In this document: piece by piece, positions 1 to 8,061 of the stretch
How the letters are laid out: every line of letters starts with the position of its first letter
Numbering within the stretch: position 1 is the first letter of the stretch
Assembly (NCBI RefSeq): GCF_002614725.1
Contig: NZ_MRZN01000020.1
Span: 1 to 45,957 of the forward strand
Direction: 5' to 3'
Length of the DNA stretch: 45,957 bases
Origin: Staphylococcus edaphicus
Lineage (GTDB): Bacteria > Bacillota > Bacilli > Staphylococcales > Staphylococcaceae
Program-made: the position numbers and the translations under genes
The notes under the pieces: generated by a model
Told to the model about the DNA's origin: nothing
The model's database searches: none
The model's input: the letters and a program-made list of their open reading frames with translations, nothing else

Positions 1-194
1 AATATTTTTACTAAAATAACAGGATCTATAGATGGTCTACCATTATCAAGGCAATATTTGTCTTCGACAAGTTCATACACAAAATTTAAATCTAATATCG
101 TATCGACTTTACGTAATAAATGATTATTAGGGACTAATTCAGAGATAGAAATCATTTCATATTGATCTCTTTTATCAATTGATTTATTCAACAT
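1..194 (-). mobile_element. IS1182-family transposase, 5' end only (cut by window edge)
   Basis: Reading leftward from an ATG at 194, an open frame of about 64 codons runs off the window edge. It starts MLNKSIDKRDQYEMIS and continues with SELVPNNHLLRK and DNGRPSIDPVILVK. These are the hallmark N-terminal words of staphylococcal IS1182-family (DDE) transposases, recalled from family knowledge. A GGTGGTG ribosome site precedes the ATG, and a TATAAT-like box lies near 225. Whether the element is intact cannot be judged because the catalytic part and left end lie outside the window. The right terminal inverted repeat could not be placed by eye. Confidence 0.85.
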
Positions 195-260
195 AATAAA
201 CACCACCACTGTTTAATTTACATATATTATAATATTTTTTGTGTAATATTGGCAGTGATT

Positions 261-403
261 TATGCCGACTCCTGCGGGAATAGCACTAGCCGAAGACTAC
301 AGGCTAAGGCAGTGCCCGCGGAAAGCGTGCATAAAAAAACTGCCAACAAAGTCGTAGACTTTGTCGACAGTCTGAAGCATCCACTCAATGGTGGATGCTT
401 TTT
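261..403. repeat. Dispersed staphylococcal intergenic repeat with two hairpins
   Basis: A GC-richer block (CCTGCGGGAATAGCA, then GCCCGCGGAAAGCG) stands out from the AT-rich surroundings. It is followed by a hairpin with arms ACAAAGTC (346-353) and GACTTTGT (357-364), and by the terminator-like hairpin listed separately. I recognise the CCTGCGGGAATAGC and CCCGCGGAAAGC words as a common repeat in intergenic regions of staphylococci; this is memory, not a search. The short open frame over it on the plus strand (249-440) has no gene-like features and is not called. Confidence 0.6.
375..403 (+). terminator. Rho-independent terminator-like hairpin
   Basis: A perfect 10-bp stem, AAGCATCCAC (375-384) with GTGGATGCTT (391-400), encloses a 6-nt loop and runs into TTTTT on the plus strand. 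No plus-strand gene precedes it, so it is probably part of the repeat. It may also close the minus-strand opuC-esterase transcript, although the T tract on that strand is poor. Confidence 0.6.
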
Positions 404-436
404 ACTTACATATATCCTGAAATTTAAACACTTAGC

Positions 437-1201
437 TTAGTTCCCTTCTATGAACCATTTAATCGCACGGCGTATTGCATAATCCCAATATGCATAGTTG
501 TGTTCACCAGGACCTTCTTCAAATGTATAGGGTAATCGACGTTTATTTAAATACTGAATAAACCGTTGATTGTCTTGGTATAATTCATCTTCAGTACCAC
601 ACATAATAAGCAGCTCGGGAATTTCTTTTTGCTGCTTTATGGCTTCATCAACTAAATAATATGGGTCTAATGGCGTCCCATTTATTTGTGCATCTGGACC
701 AGCAATGGCTGAACCGGAATAGTCATACCAATCATAATTAATCAAAGCTTGCGCATTAAATGCAGCAGATAACGGACTAGCTTTCGCAAAACGATGACCT
801 TCTATCAATGCATATTTGATTGTGCCATATCCTCCCATAGAATGACCTGCAATAAAGTTATCTTCTCTGTTTGATGATAGCGGTAGTATTTGATGTGCAT
901 AATCAAATACTTCTAATACATAATCAAAATAATCATGACCATACACCATATTACTATAACCACTATGATCTGCATTAGGCATGATAACTGCTAATTGATA
1001 ATCATTTGCGTAACGTTCTATACTTGTATAGCGCATATATGATGTTTCATCACTTGAAAGACCATGTAAGAGTAATAGCGTTTTTAACTTTTTTGGCTGT
1101 TTTTTCACATCAAAATAAGTTGAATCTTCTGGTAAAACTACTAAAAATTGTTGATGCATACCGATTGTTTTTGAATTATAGTTTATTGATAAAATTGCCA
1201 T
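437..1201 (-). CDS. fphF: FphF/EstA-like esterase (esterase D family serine hydrolase)
   Basis: 254-residue alpha/beta hydrolase. The nucleophile elbow GHSMGG places the serine at residue 121. A likely acid is D205 (CGTEDELY) and a likely histidine is H234 (GPGEHNYAYWD). The length and the motifs LLLHGLSSDET and YMRYTSIERYA match the S. aureus tributyrin esterase / FphF family, cytoplasmic enzymes that hydrolyse short acyl esters. There is no signal peptide. The gene starts 19 nt after opuCD ends with no terminator between, so it should be transcribed with opuC. That neighbourhood suggests that it deacylates an ester imported by OpuC, such as an acylcarnitine or choline ester; this is inference. 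The family assignment is firm, the physiological substrate unknown. Confidence 0.88.
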   Translation of the reverse strand: MAILSINYNSKTIGMHQQFLVVLPEDSTYFDVKKQPKKLKTLLLLHGLSSDETSYMRYTSIERYANDYQLAVIMPNADHSGYSNMVYGHDYFDYVLEVFDYAHQILPLSSNREDNFIAGHSMGGYGTIKYALIEGHRFAKASPLSAAFNAQALINYDWYDYSGSAIAGPDAQINGTPLDPYYLVDEAIKQQKEIPELLIMCGTEDELYQDNQRFIQYLNKRRLPYTFEEGPGEHNYAYWDYAIRRAIKWFIEGN

Positions 1202-1220
1202 TGTCAGTCACAACCTTTTA

Positions 1221-1910
1221 TTAATGAATACTTTGCGCTTCTTGTCTTTTCTTTTTATTTGTTTTGTTAGATGGATCTAAACGTTTTTCTAAGAATCTTA
1301 AGAAAAGATCAATTAAAATTGCAATTAAAGCAATTGGGATTGCGCCTGCTAGAATAAAAGTCGTTCCATCTGTTGCATTGGTACCACGTATAACAATGTC
1401 CCCTAATGTTGGCGCACCTATAAATGAACCAACAGCTACGACACCTATTGCAACAACAAGTGCAATTCTAAGTCCACCAAGAATTACGGATAATGATAAC
1501 GGTAATTCTATCATACGCAAGACTTGATTACGCGTCATACCCATACCCTTACCGGCATCTTTAATATTCTCATCAACACCTACTATACCAGTAAATGTAT
1601 TTTTTATAATTGGTAATAATGCATATAAGAACACAGTAACAACAACTGTTGTTGGACCAAGTCCCATAACTAACATTAATATAGCTAACATCGCAATGAC
1701 AGGAACAGTTTGAATAATATTCGCAATTGTAATAATCGTCCAAGATAACTTTTTGTATCTCGAAATAATAATACCTAGAGGTATTCCTACAATCGCAGCA
1801 AATAGCACCCCATAAACAGACATAAGTAAGTGCTTAATAAATAGATCCCATAGGTAGCCAAAGTTCACTGAATAATATTCAACTAATTGTTGCAATAAAT
1901 TACCTTCCAT
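1221..1910 (-). CDS. opuCD: OpuC-type glycine betaine/carnitine/choline ABC transporter permease
   Basis: 229-residue inner-membrane permease with about five to six hydrophobic segments and the binding-protein-dependent permease loop around GKGMGMTRNQVLRMIELPLSL (an EAA-like loop that contacts the ATPase). It is the last of the four opuC genes and starts 2 nt after opuCC ends. It is paralogous to OpuCB: the shared words MGMTR and ELPL occur in both. The C-terminus is short and basic (NKTNKKKRQE). It forms a heterodimeric channel with OpuCB for osmoprotectant import. The symbol rests on operon order and on family resemblance. Confidence 0.9.
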   Translation of the reverse strand: MEGNLLQQLVEYYSVNFGYLWDLFIKHLLMSVYGVLFAAIVGIPLGIIISRYKKLSWTIITIANIIQTVPVIAMLAILMLVMGLGPTTVVVTVFLYALLPIIKNTFTGIVGVDENIKDAGKGMGMTRNQVLRMIELPLSLSVILGGLRIALVVAIGVVAVGSFIGAPTLGDIVIRGTNATDGTTFILAGAIPIALIAILIDLFLRFLEKRLDPSNKTNKKKRQEAQSIH

Positions 1911-1912
1911 TA

Positions 1913-2854
1913 CTAATGACCACCTTTCTTATCGTTTTCGAAATAATTATGCGCTTTCAAGAATTTTTCAGCGACAACTGCAGGTTCTTGCCCTTCTCCA
2001 TCAGCTTGATAATTAAGTTTTTGCATTTCCTGCGTCGAAACTTTATTGTGTAATTTTTCTATTATCGGTTTTAATTCTGGCTGCTGTCTTAATAAATCAT
2101 TTGTTGCTACTGTACTTGCATCATATGGAGGGAAGAAATGTTTATCGTCTTTCAATACCTTCAAATCATATGCAGCGATTCGACCATCTGTCGAATAACC
2201 GACTGCTACGTCTAAATTATTTGAATTTAATGCATCATATACTAACCCGATTTGCATTGGTCGTACCGTATTAAAATCAAAGCCATATTCTTTTGTAAAA
2301 CCTGGATAACCATCGCCTTCTCGATTTAACCATGAACTATCGACGCCAAGTTTTAATTCATCACTATGTGCTTTTAAATCAGATACAGTTTCCAGATTAT
2401 ATTTTTTTGCCGTTTCTTTTGTCACCATAAATGCATAAGTATTTGCAAATCCATATGAATCAAAGAAAGTTTGATCGAATTTCTTTTGAAAACCATCTTG
2501 AGTAGCTTTCATCGCTTTTTTCGGATTTTTAATTGGTTCTTCATTCAACGCACCTGTTAAATCTGTACCATTATAGCGTGCACCTGATAGATCAGCATCA
2601 CCATTTACGAGTGCATTATGTTGAATTGTACTAGACCCTAAGTTATTGATAAGTGTTGGTTTAATTTTTCCATCTGTATCATGTTCTATTAAAAGTCTCA
2701 ACATATGAGACATAATTTGTGATTCGCTCGTTGCTAGCGCTGTGATTTTGACTTCGTTCTCTGAGCTATTCCCACCTAAACCAGGTAAACTACATCCAGA
2801 CAACACCGTCAGACACAGTACAAGCACGATGCAATACTGTTTAATCTTTTTCAT
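1913..2854 (-). CDS. opuCC: OpuC osmoprotectant substrate-binding lipoprotein
   Basis: 313-residue precursor with a lipoprotein signal: a basic start (MKKIKQ), a hydrophobic core, and lipobox LSGC with the modified cysteine at residue 21. The mature part resembles OpuCC/ProX-type binding proteins of the OpuAC family, which hold quaternary amines in an aromatic cage; words such as YGFANTYAFMVTKE and NNLDVAVGYSTDGRIAAYDL are typical. It captures glycine betaine, carnitine or choline outside the cell and passes it to OpuCB/CD. The ribosome site is AGGAGG just before the ATG. The ligand preference cannot be read from sequence by eye, but the adjoining carnitine genes favour carnitine among others. 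Confidence 0.92.
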   Translation of the reverse strand: MKKIKQYCIVLVLCLTVLSGCSLPGLGGNSSENEVKITALATSESQIMSHMLRLLIEHDTDGKIKPTLINNLGSSTIQHNALVNGDADLSGARYNGTDLTGALNEEPIKNPKKAMKATQDGFQKKFDQTFFDSYGFANTYAFMVTKETAKKYNLETVSDLKAHSDELKLGVDSSWLNREGDGYPGFTKEYGFDFNTVRPMQIGLVYDALNSNNLDVAVGYSTDGRIAAYDLKVLKDDKHFFPPYDASTVATNDLLRQQPELKPIIEKLHNKVSTQEMQKLNYQADGEGQEPAVVAEKFLKAHNYFENDKKGGH

Positions 2855-2869
2855 AATGTCCTCCTTATA

Positions 2870-3505
2870 TTATCTGGATACTTTTAATCCTTTTGGTACT
2901 GCCCATTTTTCTACTAATGATAATAATACATCCACAATTAGTGCTAAAGCTGTTACTAATACTGCTGCACTCACAATCATTAATGGGTCATATAAGTTTA
3001 ATCCATTGAATACAAAATCACCTAAGCCCCCTGCACCCACATAACTTGCAAGTGTTGCCCAGCTAATGACGTATACGGATGATAATCGAACACCACCTAA
3101 GATTAATGGTAATGCAAGTGGTAATTCTACGTCCTTCATTAGTTGAAAACGTGTCATACCCATACTTGTCGCTGCTTCTTTAATATTACTATCAATATTT
3201 TTAACACCTAAGACAGTATTATTTAAAATCGGTAAAAGTACATAAATAAATAAAGCTACAATTGCAGGTAATTTACCGACACCAAATATGGGTATCATTA
3301 CAGCTAACACCGCTAATGTAGGTATCGTTTGTAATACACCAGCAATCGTGAGAACAATGTTTGATGTTCTTTTCATTTTGGATAGTATAATGCCTAATGG
3401 TACTGCGACTACGATAGCAATTAACAAAGCGATCATTGAGATATAAAAATGTTCAACCGTTTTTGATATCAGTTGGCCACCATATTGCTCTATGAATTGT
3501 TTCAT
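2870..3505 (-). CDS. opuCB: OpuC-type osmoprotectant ABC transporter permease
   Basis: 211-residue membrane permease with about five to six hydrophobic segments and an EAA-like loop around KEAATSMGMTRFQLMKDVELPLAL. It pairs with OpuCD. Its ATG overlaps the opuCA stop in a TAATG arrangement (one shared base), which indicates translational coupling, and opuCC follows after 15 nt. Length and composition are normal for the family. Confidence 0.9.
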   Translation of the reverse strand: MKQFIEQYGGQLISKTVEHFYISMIALLIAIVVAVPLGIILSKMKRTSNIVLTIAGVLQTIPTLAVLAVMIPIFGVGKLPAIVALFIYVLLPILNNTVLGVKNIDSNIKEAATSMGMTRFQLMKDVELPLALPLILGGVRLSSVYVISWATLASYVGAGGLGDFVFNGLNLYDPLMIVSAAVLVTALALIVDVLLSLVEKWAVPKGLKVSR

Positions 3506-4689
3506 TATTTATCAGCTCCTACGTTATCGGGCTCTACAATTGCGTCATTTGAAGTCGCTTCATCATCATCTAATTCTCCCCAGATACTATCGTATACAAT
3601 ATCTACTAAGTTTGCTCGCGTAACCAATCCAATTAATGTTTCTTCATCACTATCCACGACAGGTACATTTCTAACATTTCTTTTTAATATTGTACGTACT
3701 GAATCTTGTAATTTACTATCGATACGTACTCTGTATATATCGCGTTGCATCGTGTCAATTAGTTCTTTATTTCCACGTAGACCTTGATTAATATCTTCAA
3801 TATCTAAATAACCCAATAATCTGCGATTGTTACCAACAACAAAAATTGTATCAACACGACGTTCTCTCATAATCTTAACCGCTTCATTCAATGAGCTGTC
3901 TGCATGAACAGTTACTGGTTTAATCATTGCATCTTCAACTGTACGCATATTTGGTCTGTCTTGAATCAATCTATTTTGTCCGATAAAGTCACGCACAAAA
4001 TCATTTTCAGGATGACGTAAAATATTATCAGGTGTATCAAATTGCACAACACGTCCTTCAGACATAATGCATATTTTATCTGCCAATTTGATTGCTTCAT
4101 CCATATCGTGAGTTACAAAGATGAAAGTTTTACCTAATTTTTGTTGCAATTCTTTAACCAAGTCTTGTAGTGTATCTCTCGTGATTGGATCCAATGCGCC
4201 AAAAGGCTCATCCATTAAAATGATATCTTGTTCAGCTGCTAATGCACGCACAACACCAATACGTTGCTGTTGTCCACCTGACAGTTGTGAAGGATATCTA
4301 TCTAAATATTCTTCTGGTAAGTCTACTAATTTAATCAGTTCTTTTGCTTTCTGTTCCTTCTTTTCTTGTGACCATTTTAAAAGTTTTGGAACTAATACAA
4401 TGTTTTCTCTGATAGTCATATGTGGCATCAAACCAATTTGTTGAATCACATAACCTATTTTTCTACGTAATTCCACAGGGTTCATTTTACGGACATCTTT
4501 GCCATTTATCGCAATTTGTCCTTCAGTTGCTTCTATCATTCTATTTATCATTCTTAAGGCAGTCGTTTTACCACTTCCACTTGTCCCTATAAATGCAATA
4601 AATTCACCAGCTTCAACCTCTAGTGATATATTATCTACAGCTTTTTTACCTCCACCATAAACTTTAGATAAGTTTTTAATACTTAACAT
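3505..4689 (-). CDS. opuCA: OpuC osmoprotectant ABC transporter ATPase with CBS domains
   Basis: 394 residues. The N-terminal ABC ATPase domain has Walker A GTSGSGKT (35-42), signature LSGGQQQR, Walker B IILMDEP and the switch histidine (FVTHDMDEA). It is followed by two CBS domains at roughly 245-370 (VEDAMIKPVTV, TIFVVGNNRRLLGYLDIEDI, NVPVVDSDEETLIGLVTRANL). In this family (OpuCA/ProV/GbuA) the C-terminal CBS pair senses ionic strength or cyclic di-AMP; c-di-AMP binding is established for the S. aureus OpuCA CBS domains, and applying it here is inference. An acidic tail (DDDEATSND) ends the protein. It is the first gene of the opuC operon, with ribosome site AAAGGA before the ATG. Confidence 0.93.
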   Translation of the reverse strand: MLSIKNLSKVYGGGKKAVDNISLEVEAGEFIAFIGTSGSGKTTALRMINRMIEATEGQIAINGKDVRKMNPVELRRKIGYVIQQIGLMPHMTIRENIVLVPKLLKWSQEKKEQKAKELIKLVDLPEEYLDRYPSQLSGGQQQRIGVVRALAAEQDIILMDEPFGALDPITRDTLQDLVKELQQKLGKTFIFVTHDMDEAIKLADKICIMSEGRVVQFDTPDNILRHPENDFVRDFIGQNRLIQDRPNMRTVEDAMIKPVTVHADSSLNEAVKIMRERRVDTIFVVGNNRRLLGYLDIEDINQGLRGNKELIDTMQRDIYRVRIDSKLQDSVRTILKRNVRNVPVVDSDEETLIGLVTRANLVDIVYDSIWGELDDDEATSNDAIVEPDNVGADK

Positions 4690-4982
4690 GGGTCAATTCC
4701 TTTCTATGTACATATTCAATTTCAAATATTTCATAATAAATATAGGACTACCTGTGGATGTTATACAAATACTAAAATAAGTAAAAACATGAGCACACAT
4801 AGCCCTACTTTATTTGTGTGTAAGCAATCAAAACGAATAACTCATTTAACTTTGATTTTATTAACCTATATATAACAAGATACATCAATAAATGAAAATT
4901 AACAATTTATAACCAAAAATTTGGTTATTGAATGTGTTATTAAAACCTTTTTATTCAATCGTTTCAAACTCATTTCAAAAAA
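4690..4982 (-). promoter_or_regulatory. opuC upstream region with tentative promoter and a small palindrome
   Basis: This 293-base gap separates the carnitine operon end from opuCA. On the minus strand, TTGTAT followed 18 nt later by TATATT could serve as an opuC promoter; this is a weak match. A palindrome AACCAAA-AA-TTTGGTT lies at 4911-4926. No convincing T-tract hairpin was found after the thioesterase gene, so read-through from the carnitine operon into opuC is possible. Confidence 0.35.
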
Positions 4983-5456
4983 TTATTTTTTCTTAATACC
5001 TATAAGATGGCCGAGTTCTTTGGGTTGTATTTGAATTGATGCCCTCTGTGCGTATTCGTCAATTGATTGTCTTATGTCAGTAGGAAATGCTTCTGGCTGA
5101 TTTTCCACTGTATTCATTCCCATAAGCATCACTTCGTATGTTGCACATCTATCTTTAACTTCATCACTAAGTGTCATAAATACATGTAATCTTTTAGCAT
5201 CATAATCTACTAACTCGACCGAAACATTGATTACTTCGTCTACTTTAATCTCTTTCAAATACATGACATGATTTTCTAACGTGAACACAGTATACCCAAT
5301 GCCTTCAATCGTCTGCTTATCTAAGCCTAAATATGAGAGCCATGCATCTGTAGCATCACTAAACACACGATTGTATTCTGCGTCATTCATATGCCCATTA
5401 TGATCGACCCAAACTTGTTTTACATCTGTCTTATATTCATATAGTTTGTTAGCCAT
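4983..5456 (-). CDS. Hotdog-fold thioesterase of the carnitine pathway (probable betainyl-CoA thioesterase)
   Basis: 157-residue single hotdog domain. The N-terminal word VDHNGHMNDAEYNRVF is typical of 4-hydroxybenzoyl-CoA-thioesterase-like proteins found in carnitine degradation loci. In that route the enzyme releases glycine betaine from betainyl-CoA. The gene begins one base after the L-carnitine dehydrogenase stop, so the two are translated from one message; in several bacteria the two domains are fused. No membrane or secretion signals are present. The family is clear. The exact substrate follows from context. Confidence 0.8.
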   Translation of the reverse strand: MANKLYEYKTDVKQVWVDHNGHMNDAEYNRVFSDATDAWLSYLGLDKQTIEGIGYTVFTLENHVMYLKEIKVDEVINVSVELVDYDAKRLHVFMTLSDEVKDRCATYEVMLMGMNTVENQPEAFPTDIRQSIDEYAQRASIQIQPKELGHLIGIKKK

Positions 5457-5457
5457 A

Positions 5458-6423
5458 TTATTTCACCGATTGTTGTGTTTTCTTTTTCATAGTCGGGGTT
5501 TCTTCTGGCCAATATGCATCAGCAAGTTGTTTTACTTTGACTAAGAATTCATTACGTTTTTGGTCAAGTTCTGACATTGTTTGACCTTGTGAAGATGATT
5601 CACAACCATTTACAACTTTATCATACAAGTCCTGTGTTAATTCAGGTGCCACTAATTTAGTCCATGGTTTTTTTAAAGCTGGACCAAATTGTTTTAACAT
5701 GTGACGCATACCGCCTTCACCACCCGCTAAATGAAAAGTCATAAACGGGCCATACTGTGCATAGCGTAAACCCGCTGCATGTGTAAATGCTTTATCAACC
5801 TCTTCTGTAGTAGCTATACCATCATTAACGATGTGCAGTGCTTCTCTCCATAGTGCTTCCATTAACCTATCTGCAACATGACCTTCAATTTCATGTCTAA
5901 CATGAAGCACGTCCATACCAATACTTTCGTATATTTCTTCTGCTTTTACTGTTGTTGCTTCTGTTGTTGCTTTACCCGGAACAATTTCAACGAGCGGTAA
6001 AATATATACTGGATGGAATGGGTGCGCTACAATCAATCGTTCTGGATGTTGTAAATTCTCTTGCAATTCTGAAGGCATAATACCTGATGTACTTGAACCA
6101 ATTGTTGCCTCTGTTTTTGCATAAAAATCAATTTCAGTAAGAACTTGATCTTTTAAAGATTCAATTTCTGGAACATTTTCTTGAATATGATCTGCGTCTT
6201 TAACTGCTTCTTCTAAATAAGGTGTGAATGTTAAGTTATCGATTGAAGCTCCTGCGGCTAAGCCTAATTGTTCAGCATATGGCCAATTTTGTTTAACTTG
6301 CTTCAACATTCTTTCATATGCACCTTCACTTGGATCCGTAGCAATCACTTCGTGTCCATGAGCTAGCATTCTTGTAATCCATCCACTTCCAATAACGCCT
6401 GTACCTACGACTGCAAATTTCAT
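5458..6423 (-). CDS. lcdH: L-carnitine dehydrogenase (3-hydroxyacyl-CoA dehydrogenase superfamily)
   Basis: 321 residues. An N-terminal Rossmann fold has the NAD motif GTGVIG (7-12), and acid D30 (VIATDPSE) follows the second strand. Mid-protein come SSTSGIMPSELQ, HPFHPVYILPLVEIVPG and the catalytic-type stretch. The last 120 residues are the helical C-terminal domain (AGLRYAQYGPFMTFHLAGGEGG). This matches carnitine 3-dehydrogenases, which oxidise L-carnitine to 3-dehydrocarnitine with NAD+. It shares four bases with the upstream cleavage-enzyme gene (ATGA overlap) and is followed directly by the thioesterase. A simple 3-hydroxybutyryl-CoA dehydrogenase is the alternative, but the three-gene set argues for carnitine. 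Confidence 0.85.
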   Translation of the reverse strand: MKFAVVGTGVIGSGWITRMLAHGHEVIATDPSEGAYERMLKQVKQNWPYAEQLGLAAGASIDNLTFTPYLEEAVKDADHIQENVPEIESLKDQVLTEIDFYAKTEATIGSSTSGIMPSELQENLQHPERLIVAHPFHPVYILPLVEIVPGKATTEATTVKAEEIYESIGMDVLHVRHEIEGHVADRLMEALWREALHIVNDGIATTEEVDKAFTHAAGLRYAQYGPFMTFHLAGGEGGMRHMLKQFGPALKKPWTKLVAPELTQDLYDKVVNGCESSSQGQTMSELDQKRNEFLVKVKQLADAYWPEETPTMKKKTQQSVK

Positions 6424-7310
6424 TTTGCGCCTCCTTGTGGTTGTCTTAATTGATATTTTTCGCGTGCTTCTGCTGCCGTCATAGGCTGTATATCTAAATC
6501 TTTCAATATTTCAACTGCTTTTTCGACTAACTGCTCATTTGTTGCTTTTACACCTTTAGTTAAATATATGTTATCCTCTAGCCCAACACGAACATTCCCA
6601 CCACGTTTTGCTGCTTCTTCAACGGTTGGGAATTGCATGCTTCCAATTCCAAATGCTGACCAATGTGCATTTTCTGGAATACGTGTCTTAAAGTATTCTA
6701 TTGTTTCTGAATCATTTTCAGCTCCCCAAGGAATACCTAAACAAAATTGAAATAATGGTTCGCCTTCGATTAATCCCTCATTGATTAATTGCTTAGCGAA
6801 TGAAATATGACCGCTATCAAAACACTCTAATTCAGGTTTAACGCCTGCATCTTTAACCAGTTGCGCTTGTTTTCTTAACCAACCTGCTGGGCTTAAGTAA
6901 ATTGCGTCTCCCATGTTGACGCTGCCACAATCTAAAGTACACATTTCAGGAAGTAAATCCCCTATGGGTTCGTGTCTTTCTTCAGGTGTTTGCATATCAG
7001 AACCCTCTGCCGCAAGATATGGATTTTCAAGATTTGGAATAAAATCTCCCCCACCTCCTGAAGTAATATTTATAATAATATCTTCATCTGCAGCTCTAAT
7101 AAGTCTTACTGCTTCTTTGAAAAATTCAACATCATGACTAATACCACCTGTTTCTGGATTTCTCGCATGAATATGTGCCACTGTCGCACCCGCTTTTGCA
7201 CATTTTATTGCTGAATCAGCTATTTCTCGGGGTGTCACAGGGACACTTTTATTTTTCTCCGTCGTATCGCCAGCACCTGTCAAAGCTGCTGTTAGCATAA
7301 CTTTTCTCAT
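6420..7310 (-). CDS. Beta-keto acid cleavage enzyme (BKACE), probable dehydrocarnitine cleavage enzyme
   Basis: 296 residues from the preferred ATG at 7310, which sits 9 nt after a GGGGAGG ribosome site; an in-frame ATG at 7343 lies upstream of that site and is not used here. The BKACE (DUF849) fold is shown by MLTAALTGAGDT, the metal-binding HIHARNP, NITSGGGGD, LDCGSVNMGD and VRVGLEDNIYL. In carnitine operons this enzyme transfers the acetyl unit: 3-dehydrocarnitine plus acetyl-CoA gives acetoacetate and betainyl-CoA. It is the first gene of the operon and is preceded by a good sigma-A promoter. Confidence 0.85.
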   Translation of the reverse strand: MRKVMLTAALTGAGDTTEKNKSVPVTPREIADSAIKCAKAGATVAHIHARNPETGGISHDVEFFKEAVRLIRAADEDIIINITSGGGGDFIPNLENPYLAAEGSDMQTPEERHEPIGDLLPEMCTLDCGSVNMGDAIYLSPAGWLRKQAQLVKDAGVKPELECFDSGHISFAKQLINEGLIEGEPLFQFCLGIPWGAENDSETIEYFKTRIPENAHWSAFGIGSMQFPTVEEAAKRGGNVRVGLEDNIYLTKGVKATNEQLVEKAVEILKDLDIQPMTAAEAREKYQLRQPQGGAK

Positions 7311-7348
7311 TAATATAAACCTCCCCAGCTTTTTATAACACATCCATT

Positions 7349-7377
7349 AGTGTACCAACCAGACGGTTTAGTTTCAA
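7349..7377 (-). promoter_or_regulatory. Carnitine operon promoter with candidate operator
   Basis: On the minus strand, -35 TTGAAA (7372-7377) and -10 TACACT (7349-7354) are 17 nt apart. The spacer holds a short inverted repeat AACC-N4-GGTT (7357-7368). A second inverted repeat AACTTT-TAT-AAAGTT (7376-7390) overlaps the -35 edge. Either could bind the adjacent TetR protein. The promoter is convincing; the operator assignment is inference. Confidence 0.7.
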
Positions 7378-7394
7378 CTTTTATAAAGTTAAAA

Positions 7395-7433
7395 AATAAG
7401 GATAATCAACTTTGAAATGTTGATTATCCTTAT
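7395..7433 (-). terminator. Terminator after the tetR gene
   Basis: A perfect 13-bp stem AAGGATAATCAAC (7398-7410) / GTTGATTATCCTT (7419-7431) with an 8-nt loop is preceded on the plus strand by AAAAAA, which is a U tract for minus-strand transcripts. It separates tetR from the carnitine promoter, so the three carnitine genes are their own unit. Confidence 0.85.
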
Positions 7434-7480
7434 ATTATCAGTACTTTGCATGAATGATACATTTTATTTAATTTGAGAAT

Positions 7481-8041
7481 TCAACTATTGTTTTCTTGTT
7501 TCTTATTCGTTAGTGTATACTCGGTTAATCTATTTAAGACTTTTTCCCTCATGTCTTCATCAAGCCCATCCAATCCAAATATTTCTGAAAGCCATAATCC
7601 ATCCACTGCAAGTCGAATAATCGTAGCATCTACCTTGTCTAGACCATCATTTTCAATATTTTTCTGCCATTCTTTATAAGTATCCTGTAGAGGCTGAAGC
7701 AACTGACTATTAATTCCTTGAGCAGCAAGCATACCTGATGTGATTGAACCATTTTCTGAACGATGCCCTCTTGTGGCTTCAATAAATGCGCGTGCCCATT
7801 TTCCTTGATCTTGATGATCTGCATGAACGTGTCCATTAACATTCTCCCTATATAAAGCGTCTGCGTGATCAACAAGTCCTTGGATTAATGCAAATTTGTT
7901 TTTAAAGTGATACAATAGCCCACCTTTACTTACACCAGCTTTTTTAGCAACGGCATCTAATGTTAAATACTCACTGCCTTGTTCATCTACAATCGTAGCA
8001 GCGGCTTGTAGTAATTGTACCCTCTTGGAAACTCTCGGCAT
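7481..8041 (-). CDS. TetR/AcrR-family transcriptional regulator
   Basis: 186 residues. The N-terminal helix-turn-helix spans about 25-50 (TLDAVAKKAGVSKGGLLYHFKNK), the classic TetR recognition region. The C-terminal ligand domain resembles a TetR_C_6/BetI-like helical domain (IIRLAVDGLWLSEIFGLD). It lies immediately upstream of the carnitine operon on the same strand, separated by a terminator, so it is the likely local regulator, perhaps released by carnitine or betainyl-CoA (inference). A palindrome in its own promoter suggests autoregulation. Confidence 0.85.
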   Translation of the reverse strand: MPRVSKRVQLLQAAATIVDEQGSEYLTLDAVAKKAGVSKGGLLYHFKNKFALIQGLVDHADALYRENVNGHVHADHQDQGKWARAFIEATRGHRSENGSITSGMLAAQGINSQLLQPLQDTYKEWQKNIENDGLDKVDATIIRLAVDGLWLSEIFGLDGLDEDMREKVLNRLTEYTLTNKKQENNS

Positions 8042-8061
8042 TAATACACCTTCTTTCTCAT

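Noticed and set aside
249..440. 63-codon plus-strand open frame
   Set aside because: It covers the dispersed GC-rich repeat and the hairpins, has no ribosome site and no protein-like composition.
4690..4800. Sigma-B promoter for opuC (GTTTTG ... GGGCTA on the minus strand)
   Set aside because: The spacing is about 23 nt rather than the 12-15 nt expected, so the match is not credible.
7639..7875. 78-codon minus-strand frame inside tetR
   Set aside because: It lies in another frame of an obvious TetR gene and has no features of its own.
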